A stretch of DNA of 64,000 nucleotides, taken from assembly GCA_026129485.1 (NCBI GenBank), contig JAHCHY010000011.1, positions 87,930 through 151,929 of the forward strand, read 5' to 3'. How positions within the stretch are numbered: position 1 is the stretch's first letter; the number at the start of each line of letters is the position of its first letter. The stretch is from Cyclobacteriaceae bacterium (GTDB lineage Bacteria > Bacteroidota > Bacteroidia > Cytophagales > Cyclobacteriaceae). Under the pieces are notes generated by a model. It saw nothing but the letters and a program-made list of their open reading frames with translations, made no database searches and had not been told where the DNA came from. A program made the translations under genes and the position numbers. Below, one piece after another: positions 17,364-24,594 of the stretch.

Positions 17364-17795
17364 ATGGCAGACATATTTCATTACTTCCCTATCAACGTTC
17401 CTATTGAAAAAGTATTTGAATGCGTTTCAACCCCAAAGGGCTTAGACATTTGGTGGAGCAAAAGCTCGGCAGGCAAACCGGCAATCGGAGAAACGTATGG
17501 ACTTTTCTTTGGAGCTGAATATAACTGGGAAGCCGTTGCTTCAAAATTCGTTCCTGCCAAAGAATTTGAATTGACTATGACAAAAGCCGATTCCGACTGG
17601 ATGAATAGCAAAGTTGGCTTCACGCTCACTGACAAAAACAATGTAACGGAAGTTCATTTTTACCATACGGGTTGGAAAGAAGACAATGAACATTACAGAA
17701 TTTCTAACTACTGTTGGGCAATGTATTTACGAATACTGAAACGTAATCTTGAATTCGGAGAGGAGGTTCCGTATGAGAACAGGCTTAATGTATAG
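17364..17795 (+). CDS. SRPBCC domain protein (AHSA1-like), cytoplasmic
   Basis: 143 residues with no signal peptide. IFHYFPINVPIEKVFECVSTPKGLDIWWSKSSAGKPAIGETYGLFFG is the classic start of AHSA1-type SRPBCC proteins, and the end, HTGWKEDNEHYRISNYCWAMYLRILKRNLEFG, is the long C-terminal helix. The fold binds hydrophobic ligands. It ends the run 13143-17795 in which neighbouring genes are 2-29 bp apart. Confidence 0.83.
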   Translation: MADIFHYFPINVPIEKVFECVSTPKGLDIWWSKSSAGKPAIGETYGLFFGAEYNWEAVASKFVPAKEFELTMTKADSDWMNSKVGFTLTDKNNVTEVHFYHTGWKEDNEHYRISNYCWAMYLRILKRNLEFGEEVPYENRLNV

Positions 17796-17889
17796 ACAAG
17801 GAAATAGCAGAAATGCACCTTAGATTGTACCAGTTTGTAGTTTATAAAAACCCTATTTTTACGCATAATTTCAAATGTTTTGGTACATT

Positions 17890-17923
17890 TTTGCATTTAA
17901 ATTGCAAATATGTACTAAATTCG
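17890..17923 (+). promoter_or_regulatory. Inverted repeat and -7-like box before the AAA gene
   Basis: TTTGCA (17890-17895) and TGCAAA (17903-17908) form an inverted repeat with a 7-bp spacer. TAAATTCG (17916-17923), one mismatch from TAnnTTTG, follows, and the GTG start of the ATPase is 4 bases later. This arrangement suggests a promoter with an overlapping operator and a leaderless message. Confidence 0.4.
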
Positions 17924-17927
17924 TCTT

Positions 17928-19076
17928 GTGATACCTCGAAAAATTGAACCGCATATTCATGATCTTTTCAGGCATTTCCCTGTACTGTTCGTAACCGGGC
18001 CGAGGCAATCTGGGAAGACCACCTTAGTAAAGACATTATTTAAGCAGTTGCCGTATGTGTTGCTGGAGGTTCCTGAAACAAGACGGTTAGCCCTTGAGGA
18101 TCCGCGAACGTTCCTCGCAAATTATCCTTCAGGCGCTATCCTTGATGAGGTGCAAAATGCACCGGAATTGTTTTCTTATTTGCAAGGTATTGTTGATGAC
18201 GACCGCAGCACCAGGTTTGTTCTTACCGGCTCACAAAATTTTTTGCTCAACGAACGGATAAGCCAATCGCTTGCCGGAAGGGCAGGAGTATGTTCGTTAT
18301 TGCCGTTGTCGGTTACTGAATTGCCGCAGGCCCGGCTCAAAGCTGACGAATTTATATTCAAAGGGTTTTACCCTGAGCTTTATAGCAACCATGTTCCCGA
18401 GAGATTATTCTATCCATCCTATATACAGACGTACTTAGAGCGTGATGTGCGTTCGTTAAAAAACATAGGCGACCTTGCCCAGTTTTCTCTCTTCCTTAAA
18501 TTATGTGCGGGACGCATCGGCCAGGTGCTCAATGTAAGTTCACTGGCAAATGACGCAGGGATTTCGGTGAACACAGCCAAAGCCTGGCTCTCCGTGCTGG
18601 AAGCCAGCTACTTAGTGTACCGGCTTCAGCCTCATTATAAAAATTTCAACAAACGGCTGATCAAATCACCAAAGCTCTATTTTACGGATACTGGTTTGGC
18701 CTGCAACCTGTTAGGGATTAAAACAGCCGGGGAAATTCAGGGCCATTTCGCTATGGGGCAATTGTTTGAGAATTTTGTGATCATGGAGTGCTACAAGCAA
18801 AGGCTTAATAAAGGTATTCGCAACGGACTTTATTATTGGAAAGACAATAAAGGCATTGAGATTGACCTGTTGATTGAGAATGGAACCGAAATGATGGCTA
18901 TAGAAATAAAAGCAGGAAAAACTTTTTCACCGGATTTTTTCAAAAACCTGAGATACTGGAGCGGACTGAGCAAAGCGCCAGCAAAAAATTGTGTGGTTAT
19001 TTATGGTGGCAATAACCAGCAAATGCTTCCCTATGGAATGCTGAGAAGCTGGAGCACGATGAGCGATTTTTTTTGA
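17928..19076 (+). CDS. AAA_14 / DUF4143 ATPase
   Basis: 382 residues beginning at GTG. GPRQSGKTT (residues 24-32) is the Walker A motif and GAILDEVQNAPE the Walker B motif of AAA_14 ATPases. The C-terminal DUF4143 region carries ETYxERDV-like QTYLERDVRSLKNIGDL and the nuclease-like KDNKGIEIDLLIENGTEMMAIEIKAGKT, a degenerate PD-(D/E)xK pattern (D...EIK). This family is common, horizontally mobile and of unknown role. It has its own promoter-like sequence and stands alone between two repeat-linked units. Confidence 0.87.
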   Translation: MIPRKIEPHIHDLFRHFPVLFVTGPRQSGKTTLVKTLFKQLPYVLLEVPETRRLALEDPRTFLANYPSGAILDEVQNAPELFSYLQGIVDDDRSTRFVLTGSQNFLLNERISQSLAGRAGVCSLLPLSVTELPQARLKADEFIFKGFYPELYSNHVPERLFYPSYIQTYLERDVRSLKNIGDLAQFSLFLKLCAGRIGQVLNVSSLANDAGISVNTAKAWLSVLEASYLVYRLQPHYKNFNKRLIKSPKLYFTDTGLACNLLGIKTAGEIQGHFAMGQLFENFVIMECYKQRLNKGIRNGLYYWKDNKGIEIDLLIENGTEMMAIEIKAGKTFSPDFFKNLRYWSGLSKAPAKNCVVIYGGNNQQMLPYGMLRSWSTMSDFF

Positions 19077-19118
19077 AGCCCTCCCGATAACCAGCCTGGA
19101 GTTTTGGGAATTGAATCA

Positions 19119-19164
19119 CTTCGTTTTCATACAATTTCGTGTCCTGCCGATTTCTGTACATTTG
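19119..19164 (+). promoter_or_regulatory. 18-bp repeat, copy G, with -7 box
   Basis: CTTCGTTTTCATACAATT (19119-19136, first base changed) is followed after 20 bp by TACATTTG (19157-19164), an exact TAnnTTTG match. The DoxX start is 29 bp past the box, preceded by a GGAGG-like site at 19180-19184. It is the last full copy in the window. Confidence 0.75.
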
Positions 19165-19193
19165 TGTTTCTCTAAAAGCGGAGGCTAAATTCT

Positions 19194-19601
19194 ATGGCGA
19201 TGATTCTTAAAAAATTCTTAAAGCAGGATTATAGTGATTTCGGAATTTTACTGTTACGCCTTTCTTTTGGTGGCATGATATTCCTGCATGGTCTTGGTAA
19301 GCTGTTTGATTTAATCAGCGGAAAGCCCGGCTTCCCCGATCCCATAGGGTTGGGAAGCGCTGCCTCCTTATTCTTAGTAACCTTTGCGGAATTTGGTTGT
19401 GCGATATTATTGGTGATAGGATTATTTACACGCTTTGCATTAATACCACTGATCTTCACCATGGTCATTGTAGTATTTGTTCACGAAGCACATTTGGAAA
19501 TCGGGGATAAGGAACCGCCTGTTTTATTCATGCTTGCTTTTACCGGGCTGTTTATTACCGGCCCGGGAAAATATTCTATGGATTACAGAATCTTTAAATA
19601 G
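19194..19601 (+). CDS. DoxX family membrane protein
   Basis: 135 residues with four TM segments. LLLRLSFGGMIFLHGLGKLFD is the typical DoxX opening, and FAEFGCAILLVIGLFTRFALIPLIFTMVIVVFVHE the middle. DoxX-like proteins take part in redox or sulfur metabolism and are often co-expressed with oxidoreductases. An in-frame ATG at 19200 is possible, but 19194 has better spacing to the purine-rich site at 19180. It follows repeat copy G and is followed after 7 bp by an intradiol-dioxygenase-like gene, so the two form a two-gene unit. Confidence 0.87.
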   Translation: MAMILKKFLKQDYSDFGILLLRLSFGGMIFLHGLGKLFDLISGKPGFPDPIGLGSAASLFLVTFAEFGCAILLVIGLFTRFALIPLIFTMVIVVFVHEAHLEIGDKEPPVLFMLAFTGLFITGPGKYSMDYRIFK

Positions 19602-19608
19602 TGTAAGG

Positions 19609-20223
19609 ATGAAGCTCGGTTCTTTCTATATGGTACTTATAACGGTTGCTTCGGCTTGTATGTCAAGCAGCCGGAATGTTATATGCGAAGACTGCAAAGG
19701 GCTTTATGAATATGATCCGTCTGTACAGTTAATTTCTTCGGATACACTCCCGATTTACCGTGAAGGTTGCAAAAACAAAATGCTTGTTTATGGCACAGTC
19801 TTTCAGCGTGATGGAGTTACCCCGGCATCAGACGTGATTATTTACATCTACCACACCAATGAAAAAGGAAAATATCCGACAAAGGGCGGTGAAAAAGGAA
19901 TGGCTAAACAGCATGGCTACAATCGTGGTTGGGTAAAAACAGGCATTGATGGAAAGTATAACTTCATTACCTGCAAGCCGGGACACTACCCAAGCGGTCG
20001 TGATGCGGCACACATACATGTTATCGTAAAAGAGCCGGACAGGCAGGAGTACTGGATTGGTGATTACCTGTTTGAAAGCGATCCTAAGTTAACGCAGAGA
20101 AGAATTGAATCCATGAAAGACCGTGGAGGTTCAGGGGTAGTGAAATTGAGCCAAAACGAAAAAGGCGAATGGCTGTGCCGCAGGGATATTTTCTTGGAAA
20201 AAAATATTCCCGGTTCTGAATAA
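19609..20223 (+). CDS. Intradiol ring-cleavage dioxygenase-like lipoprotein
   Basis: 204 residues from the ATG at 19609. The start is chosen because it opens into a lipoprotein signal with the lipobox ASAC (C17) and lies just after the DoxX stop; a longer frame to 19477 overlaps DoxX. The fold matches the intradiol (catechol) dioxygenase barrel: VYGTVFQRDGVTPASDVIIYIYHTNEKGKYP supplies one Tyr ligand, then GWVKTGIDGKYNFITCKPGHYP, then AAHIHVIV with the His pair. Exported and lipid-anchored members are known in Bacteroidota. Ring cleavage of a catechol-like compound is the family reaction; activity here is inferred. Confidence 0.82.
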   Translation: MKLGSFYMVLITVASACMSSSRNVICEDCKGLYEYDPSVQLISSDTLPIYREGCKNKMLVYGTVFQRDGVTPASDVIIYIYHTNEKGKYPTKGGEKGMAKQHGYNRGWVKTGIDGKYNFITCKPGHYPSGRDAAHIHVIVKEPDRQEYWIGDYLFESDPKLTQRRIESMKDRGGSGVVKLSQNEKGEWLCRRDIFLEKNIPGSE

Positions 20224-20303
20224 ACGGTGAAATTCCGCGAGTCAATTTCGTTTTAAATAAGTTTGCCCGGCTTCTAATCCACGGACTTTGAAGGAATAGC
20301 CGA

Positions 20304-21044
20304 TTAATTTCCGATCCACTTCCTGAACTCCGGGGCGGTTTCTTTACTCACAAAAATTTCTTCCTTCATTTCGGGTTTTAAAAAAATCTGGATCCTGCCA
20401 TTATCGGGCTTAAAGCGGTCAATGGCTTTTTGATTTGCAATGAACTTGCGGTTGATGCGGAAGAAGGTTTGAGTGTTCAGCTCGCTTTCCAGCTCAGCGA
20501 GGTTTTTATCTACAATCATTTGCCGGCCCTGGAAGTCGCGTACAAATACAATCTTGTGCTCGGAAAAAAAGTAGGCGATCTCATCGGTATTCAAGGCTAC
20601 AAATTCGGTTCCCTTGCGGGCTACCAATCTTCCTTTGGCTGATGGCTGCTGTTGAACCAGCTTTAGCAGGTTGCCCTGGAAGAAATGCTGTTCCAGTTTC
20701 CGGATTTTGTCTAACGAGCGTTTCAGCTTTTCTTCCGTAATGGGTTTTAAAAGGTAATCCACCGAGTTGAACTCAAAGCTCTCCAGGATGTATTTATCGA
20801 AAGCGGTGGTGAAGATGACCGGGAACTTTACCGGGTGCTTCCTGAATATCTCAAAAGAGTGATCATCCGACAACTGAATATCTACAAAGGCAAGATCAGG
20901 CTCACGGTTTTTATTCAGCCACTCCAGCGATTCGTTCACGCTTCCTAACTGCGCCACTACCTGCAATGCAGGATTGATCTCGCGCAACATGGCTACCAGC
21001 TTGGCGCGTGCAGGAAGCTCGTCCTCTATTATAATAATGTTCAT
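20304..21044 (-). CDS. LytR/AlgR-type response regulator
   Basis: 246 residues. The receiver domain (1-~120) shows IIIEDELPARAKL (acidic pocket), LAFVDIQLSDDHSFE (phospho-Asp) and the conserved FTTAFDKYILESFEFNSVDYLLKPI. The C-terminal LytTR DNA-binding domain (~145-246) shows RLVARKGTEFVALNTDEIAYFFSEHKIVF and FFRINRKFIANQKAI. It lies 55 bp downstream of its likely partner kinase on the same strand. LytTR regulators bind direct repeats near promoters. A possible link to the 18-bp repeat cannot be tested here. Confidence 0.92.
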   Translation of the reverse strand: MNIIIIEDELPARAKLVAMLREINPALQVVAQLGSVNESLEWLNKNREPDLAFVDIQLSDDHSFEIFRKHPVKFPVIFTTAFDKYILESFEFNSVDYLLKPITEEKLKRSLDKIRKLEQHFFQGNLLKLVQQQPSAKGRLVARKGTEFVALNTDEIAYFFSEHKIVFVRDFQGRQMIVDKNLAELESELNTQTFFRINRKFIANQKAIDRFKPDNGRIQIFLKPEMKEEIFVSKETAPEFRKWIGN

Positions 21045-21099
21045 ACTATGTCAGGTTGAACCTGCCAGTCGGCAGACAGGCCTGTCGAAACCGGACGGG

Positions 21100-22242
21100 T
21101 CAATTTTTTAAAGATACCAATGGAAACTGAACTACAAATTCTTCCTCTTCCTTTCCGGCTAAAATTCCTTTTCCGGTGATCAGCTTAAATCGTTCATCGA
21201 GGTTTTTCAGACCGATATTGGATGAATGCACCCGGTTTTTTCTTTCGCGGATGGAGTTGCGGATTATCAATTGGCCATCATCCAAGTCAACGTAAATGTG
21301 CATGGGCGTTCGTTCACTGATCTCATTGTGCTTCACGGCATTTTCAAAAGCAACAAATACCGAGGTAGGCGGAATGAGAAATTCTTTTCCGGCCGAACCA
21401 TTGAATTGCTTTTTTATGATCAGTGCTTTCCCAAACCGTAAATGCAGCAGGTCGGTATATTTGCGGGTAAAGTCCAGCTCATCATCCAGCAATACCAATG
21501 CCTGGTCTTTCTGGCTTAAAATATAGCGATATACTTCGGCCAGGTTTTCGGTAAACGCCAATGCTTTTTCGGAATCCACTTTTATCAGGTGTGTAAGCGT
21601 ATTCAACGAATTAAACATAAAGTGCGGATCGATCTGGTTTTTGAGCGCAGCCAGCTCGGCCTCGGCTTTGGCGCGCTGCAATTCAGAATTTTTAACCTGC
21701 TCGTTCTGCTGCTCTTTCACCATAAAAACAGTTTCATACACATGTGTTACAAACAATACACAAATTACATTCACTAATGCAACGATCAGAATTACATCCC
21801 ACTTGATGCTGCTGAACCCGGACAGGTTATACCACATGCACAGCCACGCAATGGTAAGCGGAGTAGTATAAAAGATGTTATTCATAAAAAGCAGCACGAG
21901 CTTTTCAATAGGCTTATCAAACCATGTGAACCGCTTGCGCGTGCGGAATAACAAATAACGGTTGCCCTGCCAGATCAGGAATGCCAGCCCGATAAAATAG
22001 ACATAGCCCAGCCAGTAAAATGTGTCCTGCCAGGTTAACGGGCCGAATAGTCCTGTAAGATTAGGGATGGCAATGCCGAAAAAGGGAATACCCACCAGCC
22101 GCATGGTGCGGTCGTTAAGCCTCACTTCTTCCTGCGTTTCCTTATTGACTTCCGGTTCAGTCATGTTTTTTTCCGGTTCGGTACCGGTTTCAAATTTCGT
22201 GTTTTTAAAGTTCGTAATTTCAGGTTGAACTCGAATAAGCAT
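21100..22242 (-). CDS. LytS-like sensor histidine kinase (His_kinase, PF06580)
   Basis: 380 residues with about four N-terminal TM segments (residues ~48-165), a coiled-coil linker (VKEQQNEQVKNSELQRAKAEAELAALKNQ) and the kinase motif QIDPHFMFNSLNTLTHLI containing the phospho-His. A weak ATP-binding part follows: PPTSVFVAFENAVKHNE (N box) and SNIGLKNLDERFKLITG (G box). It is the partner of the LytTR regulator downstream. The first 26 residues are unusual and an alternative ATG at 22164 has a good GGAAAAAAAC upstream sequence, so the protein may be shorter. The signal is unknown. Confidence 0.9.
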   Translation of the reverse strand: MLIRVQPEITNFKNTKFETGTEPEKNMTEPEVNKETQEEVRLNDRTMRLVGIPFFGIAIPNLTGLFGPLTWQDTFYWLGYVYFIGLAFLIWQGNRYLLFRTRKRFTWFDKPIEKLVLLFMNNIFYTTPLTIAWLCMWYNLSGFSSIKWDVILIVALVNVICVLFVTHVYETVFMVKEQQNEQVKNSELQRAKAEAELAALKNQIDPHFMFNSLNTLTHLIKVDSEKALAFTENLAEVYRYILSQKDQALVLLDDELDFTRKYTDLLHLRFGKALIIKKQFNGSAGKEFLIPPTSVFVAFENAVKHNEISERTPMHIYVDLDDGQLIIRNSIRERKNRVHSSNIGLKNLDERFKLITGKGILAGKEEEEFVVQFPLVSLKN

Positions 22243-22274
22243 TTTAAAATAACCTTAAACTAAACCTGTTATCT

Positions 22275-22676
22275 ATGGACGTACAATTAAACTACCTTGC
22301 CATTATAGTAGCCGCGCTCTCTACTTTTTTAATTGGCGGATTGTGGTATTCACCCGCTTTGTTCGGCAAAGCCTGGATGAAAGAAAACGGCTTTACCGAA
22401 GAAAGCCTGAAAGGCGGCAACATGGCTAAAATTTTCGGTCTTGCGTTTTTGCTGGCATTAATTTCAGCCGTAAACCTGGCTATGTTCATGGGGCCTGAGA
22501 ACGACCCCACTATGGGTGCGCTCTGGGGCTTCCTGGCCGGGGCCGGATGGGTGGCCACATTTGTAGGCACGCATTATTTATTTGAAAGAAAATCGTTCAG
22601 GTTGTTTCTTATTAATGCCGGGTATAGCATCGTAGCCCTTACGATCATGGGTATTATCCTGGCCGCATGGAAATAA
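22275..22676 (+). CDS. DUF1761 membrane protein
   Basis: 133 residues with four TM segments. IVAALSTFLIGGLWYSPALFGKAWMKENGF is the signature of DUF1761, with the conserved WYSP...F...W. The family is widespread in soil bacteria and has no known function. It starts 32 bp from the LytS gene, divergently, so the two may share a control region. Confidence 0.88.
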   Translation: MDVQLNYLAIIVAALSTFLIGGLWYSPALFGKAWMKENGFTEESLKGGNMAKIFGLAFLLALISAVNLAMFMGPENDPTMGALWGFLAGAGWVATFVGTHYLFERKSFRLFLINAGYSIVALTIMGIILAAWK

Positions 22677-23170
22677 TTTTGCGGTAAACACTTGTATTGG
22701 TTCACCAAGCCGATTCGTACCTTTACGGTACTTCCAAGCATCGGCAGCGTTGGTTGTAAAACCCTGTTTATGGTTTGTGTCCTCGCAAACCATTTTTCTT
22801 TTACTCAAGAGCACCGGTTTGTAAAACACGGATCAGGATAATGTAAAACCGGGCTTTTGACGTTGAAGCTCTTCAGGATAGAATCTCAAATACACTTTTA
22901 TAAAACCTTCTTTCACGCGTTGGGTTAGCGAGCGCAGCAATACCTTTGTCAGTATTGTTTCGGGTCGGTCTGGCGTTCGAGCTTTACCAGCTCAAGGGTA
23001 TGGTGCAGGTGTTGGTGCGATGCCATGCGCAAATATGGCACGGGTGAAATAGGAGGTAAAAATGGAATGGCTGAATGTGTGCCCGGTTAACTAACATGCT
23101 GATGCTGTGCCGGAAACATCGATTGATGACACGCGGCTTCGGTAAAGGTTATATTTTAACCGGCAGATCG
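22677..23170 (+). other. Gene-free region rich in short hairpins
   Basis: No gene is supported in this 494-bp spacer. It holds several short perfect inverted repeats: TTGG/CCAA (22697-22708), GTACC/GGTAC (22717-22731), CAATAC/GTATTG (22938-22957), GAGCT/AGCTC (22979-22993), TGCCAT/ATGGCA (23021-23040) and GGTTA/TAACC (23147-23161). The clustering suggests a structured RNA, a REP-like element or the scar of a mobile element. An 83-codon minus-strand frame (22578-22829) is not convincing as a gene. Confidence 0.45.
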
Positions 23171-23178
23171 TAAATTTG
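23171..23178 (+). promoter_or_regulatory. Possible -7 box of the porin-like gene
   Basis: TAAATTTG matches TAnnTTTG exactly, 49 bp before the ATG at 23228. A matching -33 TTTG at 19-21 bp upstream is not clear. Confidence 0.35.
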
Positions 23179-23227
23179 AATGGTATAATTATTGTTAAGT
23201 TGCATTAAATTTTTAAAATCAAATCAT

Positions 23228-23833
23228 ATGAAAAAAAATCTAATCTTGGTTTTTGCCTTGGTACTGGCTGCCCCGGCTTTGTGGGCGCAAACCACCCAGG
23301 GAAGCCTGACTTTAGGCGGTGGCTTTGAGTACTATTCTGACAAGAGCGAAAATGCCTATGGTAATTCCGATTACTCCACATCCTCTTTCCAGTTTTTACC
23401 GAATGTAGGATATTTTGTGGTGGATAACCTGGAGGTTGGCATTCGTTTTGGAATCCTTTCCGGGAAATCAGGATACCAGGGATCCAATCAAACAAAGAGT
23501 ACAGCATTTTCGGCAGGTCCGTATGCACGGTACTATAAATTTACCTCGAACGAGCGGTTTGCATTTACGGGCGCTGTAGGTGTTTCGTTTGCTTCCGGGA
23601 AAACATCAAATGGAAACTTCGAAACGAAAACCGGCAGCGTTGGAATTTCCATCGCACCAGGCTTTGCCTATTTCTTAACTGAAAGATGGGGGCTTGATTT
23701 TCAGTTGGAGGGGATCGGGTTTACTTCTTACGACCCCAACAAAGATGTAGATAACAACAACCAGAAAATTTTCTCATTTGGCATCAACTCGCTTAGCCCG
23801 TCACTTGGATTCCGTTACTTTATCGGAAAATAA
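23228..23833 (+). CDS. Outer membrane beta-barrel protein
   Basis: 201 residues starting at the ATG at 23228, which opens into a signal peptide (KKNLILVFALVLAAPALWA, cleavage before QTT). The mature part shows alternating strands with Gly and aromatic residues: GSLTLGGGFEYYSDKS, FLPNVGYFVVDNLEVGIRFG, FSAGPYARYYKF. It ends in LGFRYFIGK, close to a terminal aromatic barrel signature. It belongs to the small OmpX/OmpW-like barrel group (PF13505-type). It is followed by a strong terminator and is a single-gene unit. Confidence 0.85.
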   Translation: MKKNLILVFALVLAAPALWAQTTQGSLTLGGGFEYYSDKSENAYGNSDYSTSSFQFLPNVGYFVVDNLEVGIRFGILSGKSGYQGSNQTKSTAFSAGPYARYYKFTSNERFAFTGAVGVSFASGKTSNGNFETKTGSVGISIAPGFAYFLTERWGLDFQLEGIGFTSYDPNKDVDNNNQKIFSFGINSLSPSLGFRYFIGK

Positions 23834-23852
23834 GTAGTTTAACGCATGTATG

Positions 23853-23892
23853 TAACAGTTGGTGGGGTTAACCTGCCAACTGTTATTTTTTT
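23853..23892 (+). terminator. Rho-independent terminator after the porin-like gene
   Basis: TAACAGTTGG (23853-23862) pairs with CCAACTGTTA (23876-23885), with a 13-base loop, followed by a run of T. A perfect 10-bp stem. Confidence 0.88.
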
Positions 23893-23994
23893 GATGCTAA
23901 CCAGTAATTGTACTTACGCATAAATGCCATAAATAAAAAACTAAGTTTTACACTTTATTTATGTTTGTGCCTCAGTGTCAAAACCAGGATCAAC

Positions 23995-24519
23995 ATGTTA
24001 ATTCTCCGGCAAGCTTCTGTTCGCGATCTGGAATTGCTTCAGGCATGGGATGAGGAACCTCATGTTAACAAGTCAGACCCCAATGATGACTGGAATTGGG
24101 AAACGGAGCTAAGCAAAGCACATAGCTGGCGTGAGCTCTTGATTGCAGAAGCGGATGGCGTACCGATGGGGTTCATTCAGATCATCAATCCCGCGCAGGA
24201 AGAAACACAATACTGGGGCGAGATAGCTGAAGGCTATCGCGCAATTGATATCTGGATCGGCCCTCCCGGATACCTGGGTAAAGGCTATGGCACGGCTATG
24301 ATGCAGCAGGCTTTACAGCGATGTTTTAAGCATCCGGATGTAATGGCTGTGCTGATCGACCCGCTGGTATCAAACATACGAGCCTGCCGGTTTTATGAGC
24401 GACTGGGGTTTCAATATGTAGAAGACCGTACTTTTGGCGAAGATGATTGCCGCGTGTACCGGTTTCTGCGAACGGATTGGGAAGCAAGGAGCATGGCAGG
24501 ATGGAAACCAGGTAACTGA
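23995..24519 (+). CDS. AAC(6')-like GNAT acetyltransferase
   Basis: 174 residues from the ATG at 23995, preceded by AGGATCAAC; a longer frame to a TTG at 23908 lacks support. The order of motifs matches the AAC(6')-Ib type of acetyltransferase (Acetyltransf_8-like). There is an N-terminal acidic stretch HVNKSDPNDDWNWETEL, then AIDIWIGPPGYLGKGYGTAMMQQAL with the acetyl-CoA loop LGKGYG, then DPLVSNIRACRFYERLGFQ. The known family modifies aminoglycosides, but many relatives acetylate other amines. Resistance is therefore only a possibility. It stands alone. Confidence 0.75.
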   Translation: MLILRQASVRDLELLQAWDEEPHVNKSDPNDDWNWETELSKAHSWRELLIAEADGVPMGFIQIINPAQEETQYWGEIAEGYRAIDIWIGPPGYLGKGYGTAMMQQALQRCFKHPDVMAVLIDPLVSNIRACRFYERLGFQYVEDRTFGEDDCRVYRFLRTDWEARSMAGWKPGN

Positions 24520-24594
24520 CCGCAAATACGATCCTATCAGCGGGCTGTCTGCCCGGAAAACAGTATATTAATTGCCGGATAGCCAGCGCAGATT

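Noticed and set aside
2513-19164. Integron attC sites at the repeats
   Set aside because: The 18-mers are not palindromic, lie ahead of genes instead of after them, and lack RYYYAAC/GTTRRRY ends. They are associated with -7 boxes, so a promoter role is more likely.
22578-22829. 83-residue minus-strand frame overlapping DUF1761
   Set aside because: It overlaps a well-supported gene, has no recognisable domain and no clear ribosome site.
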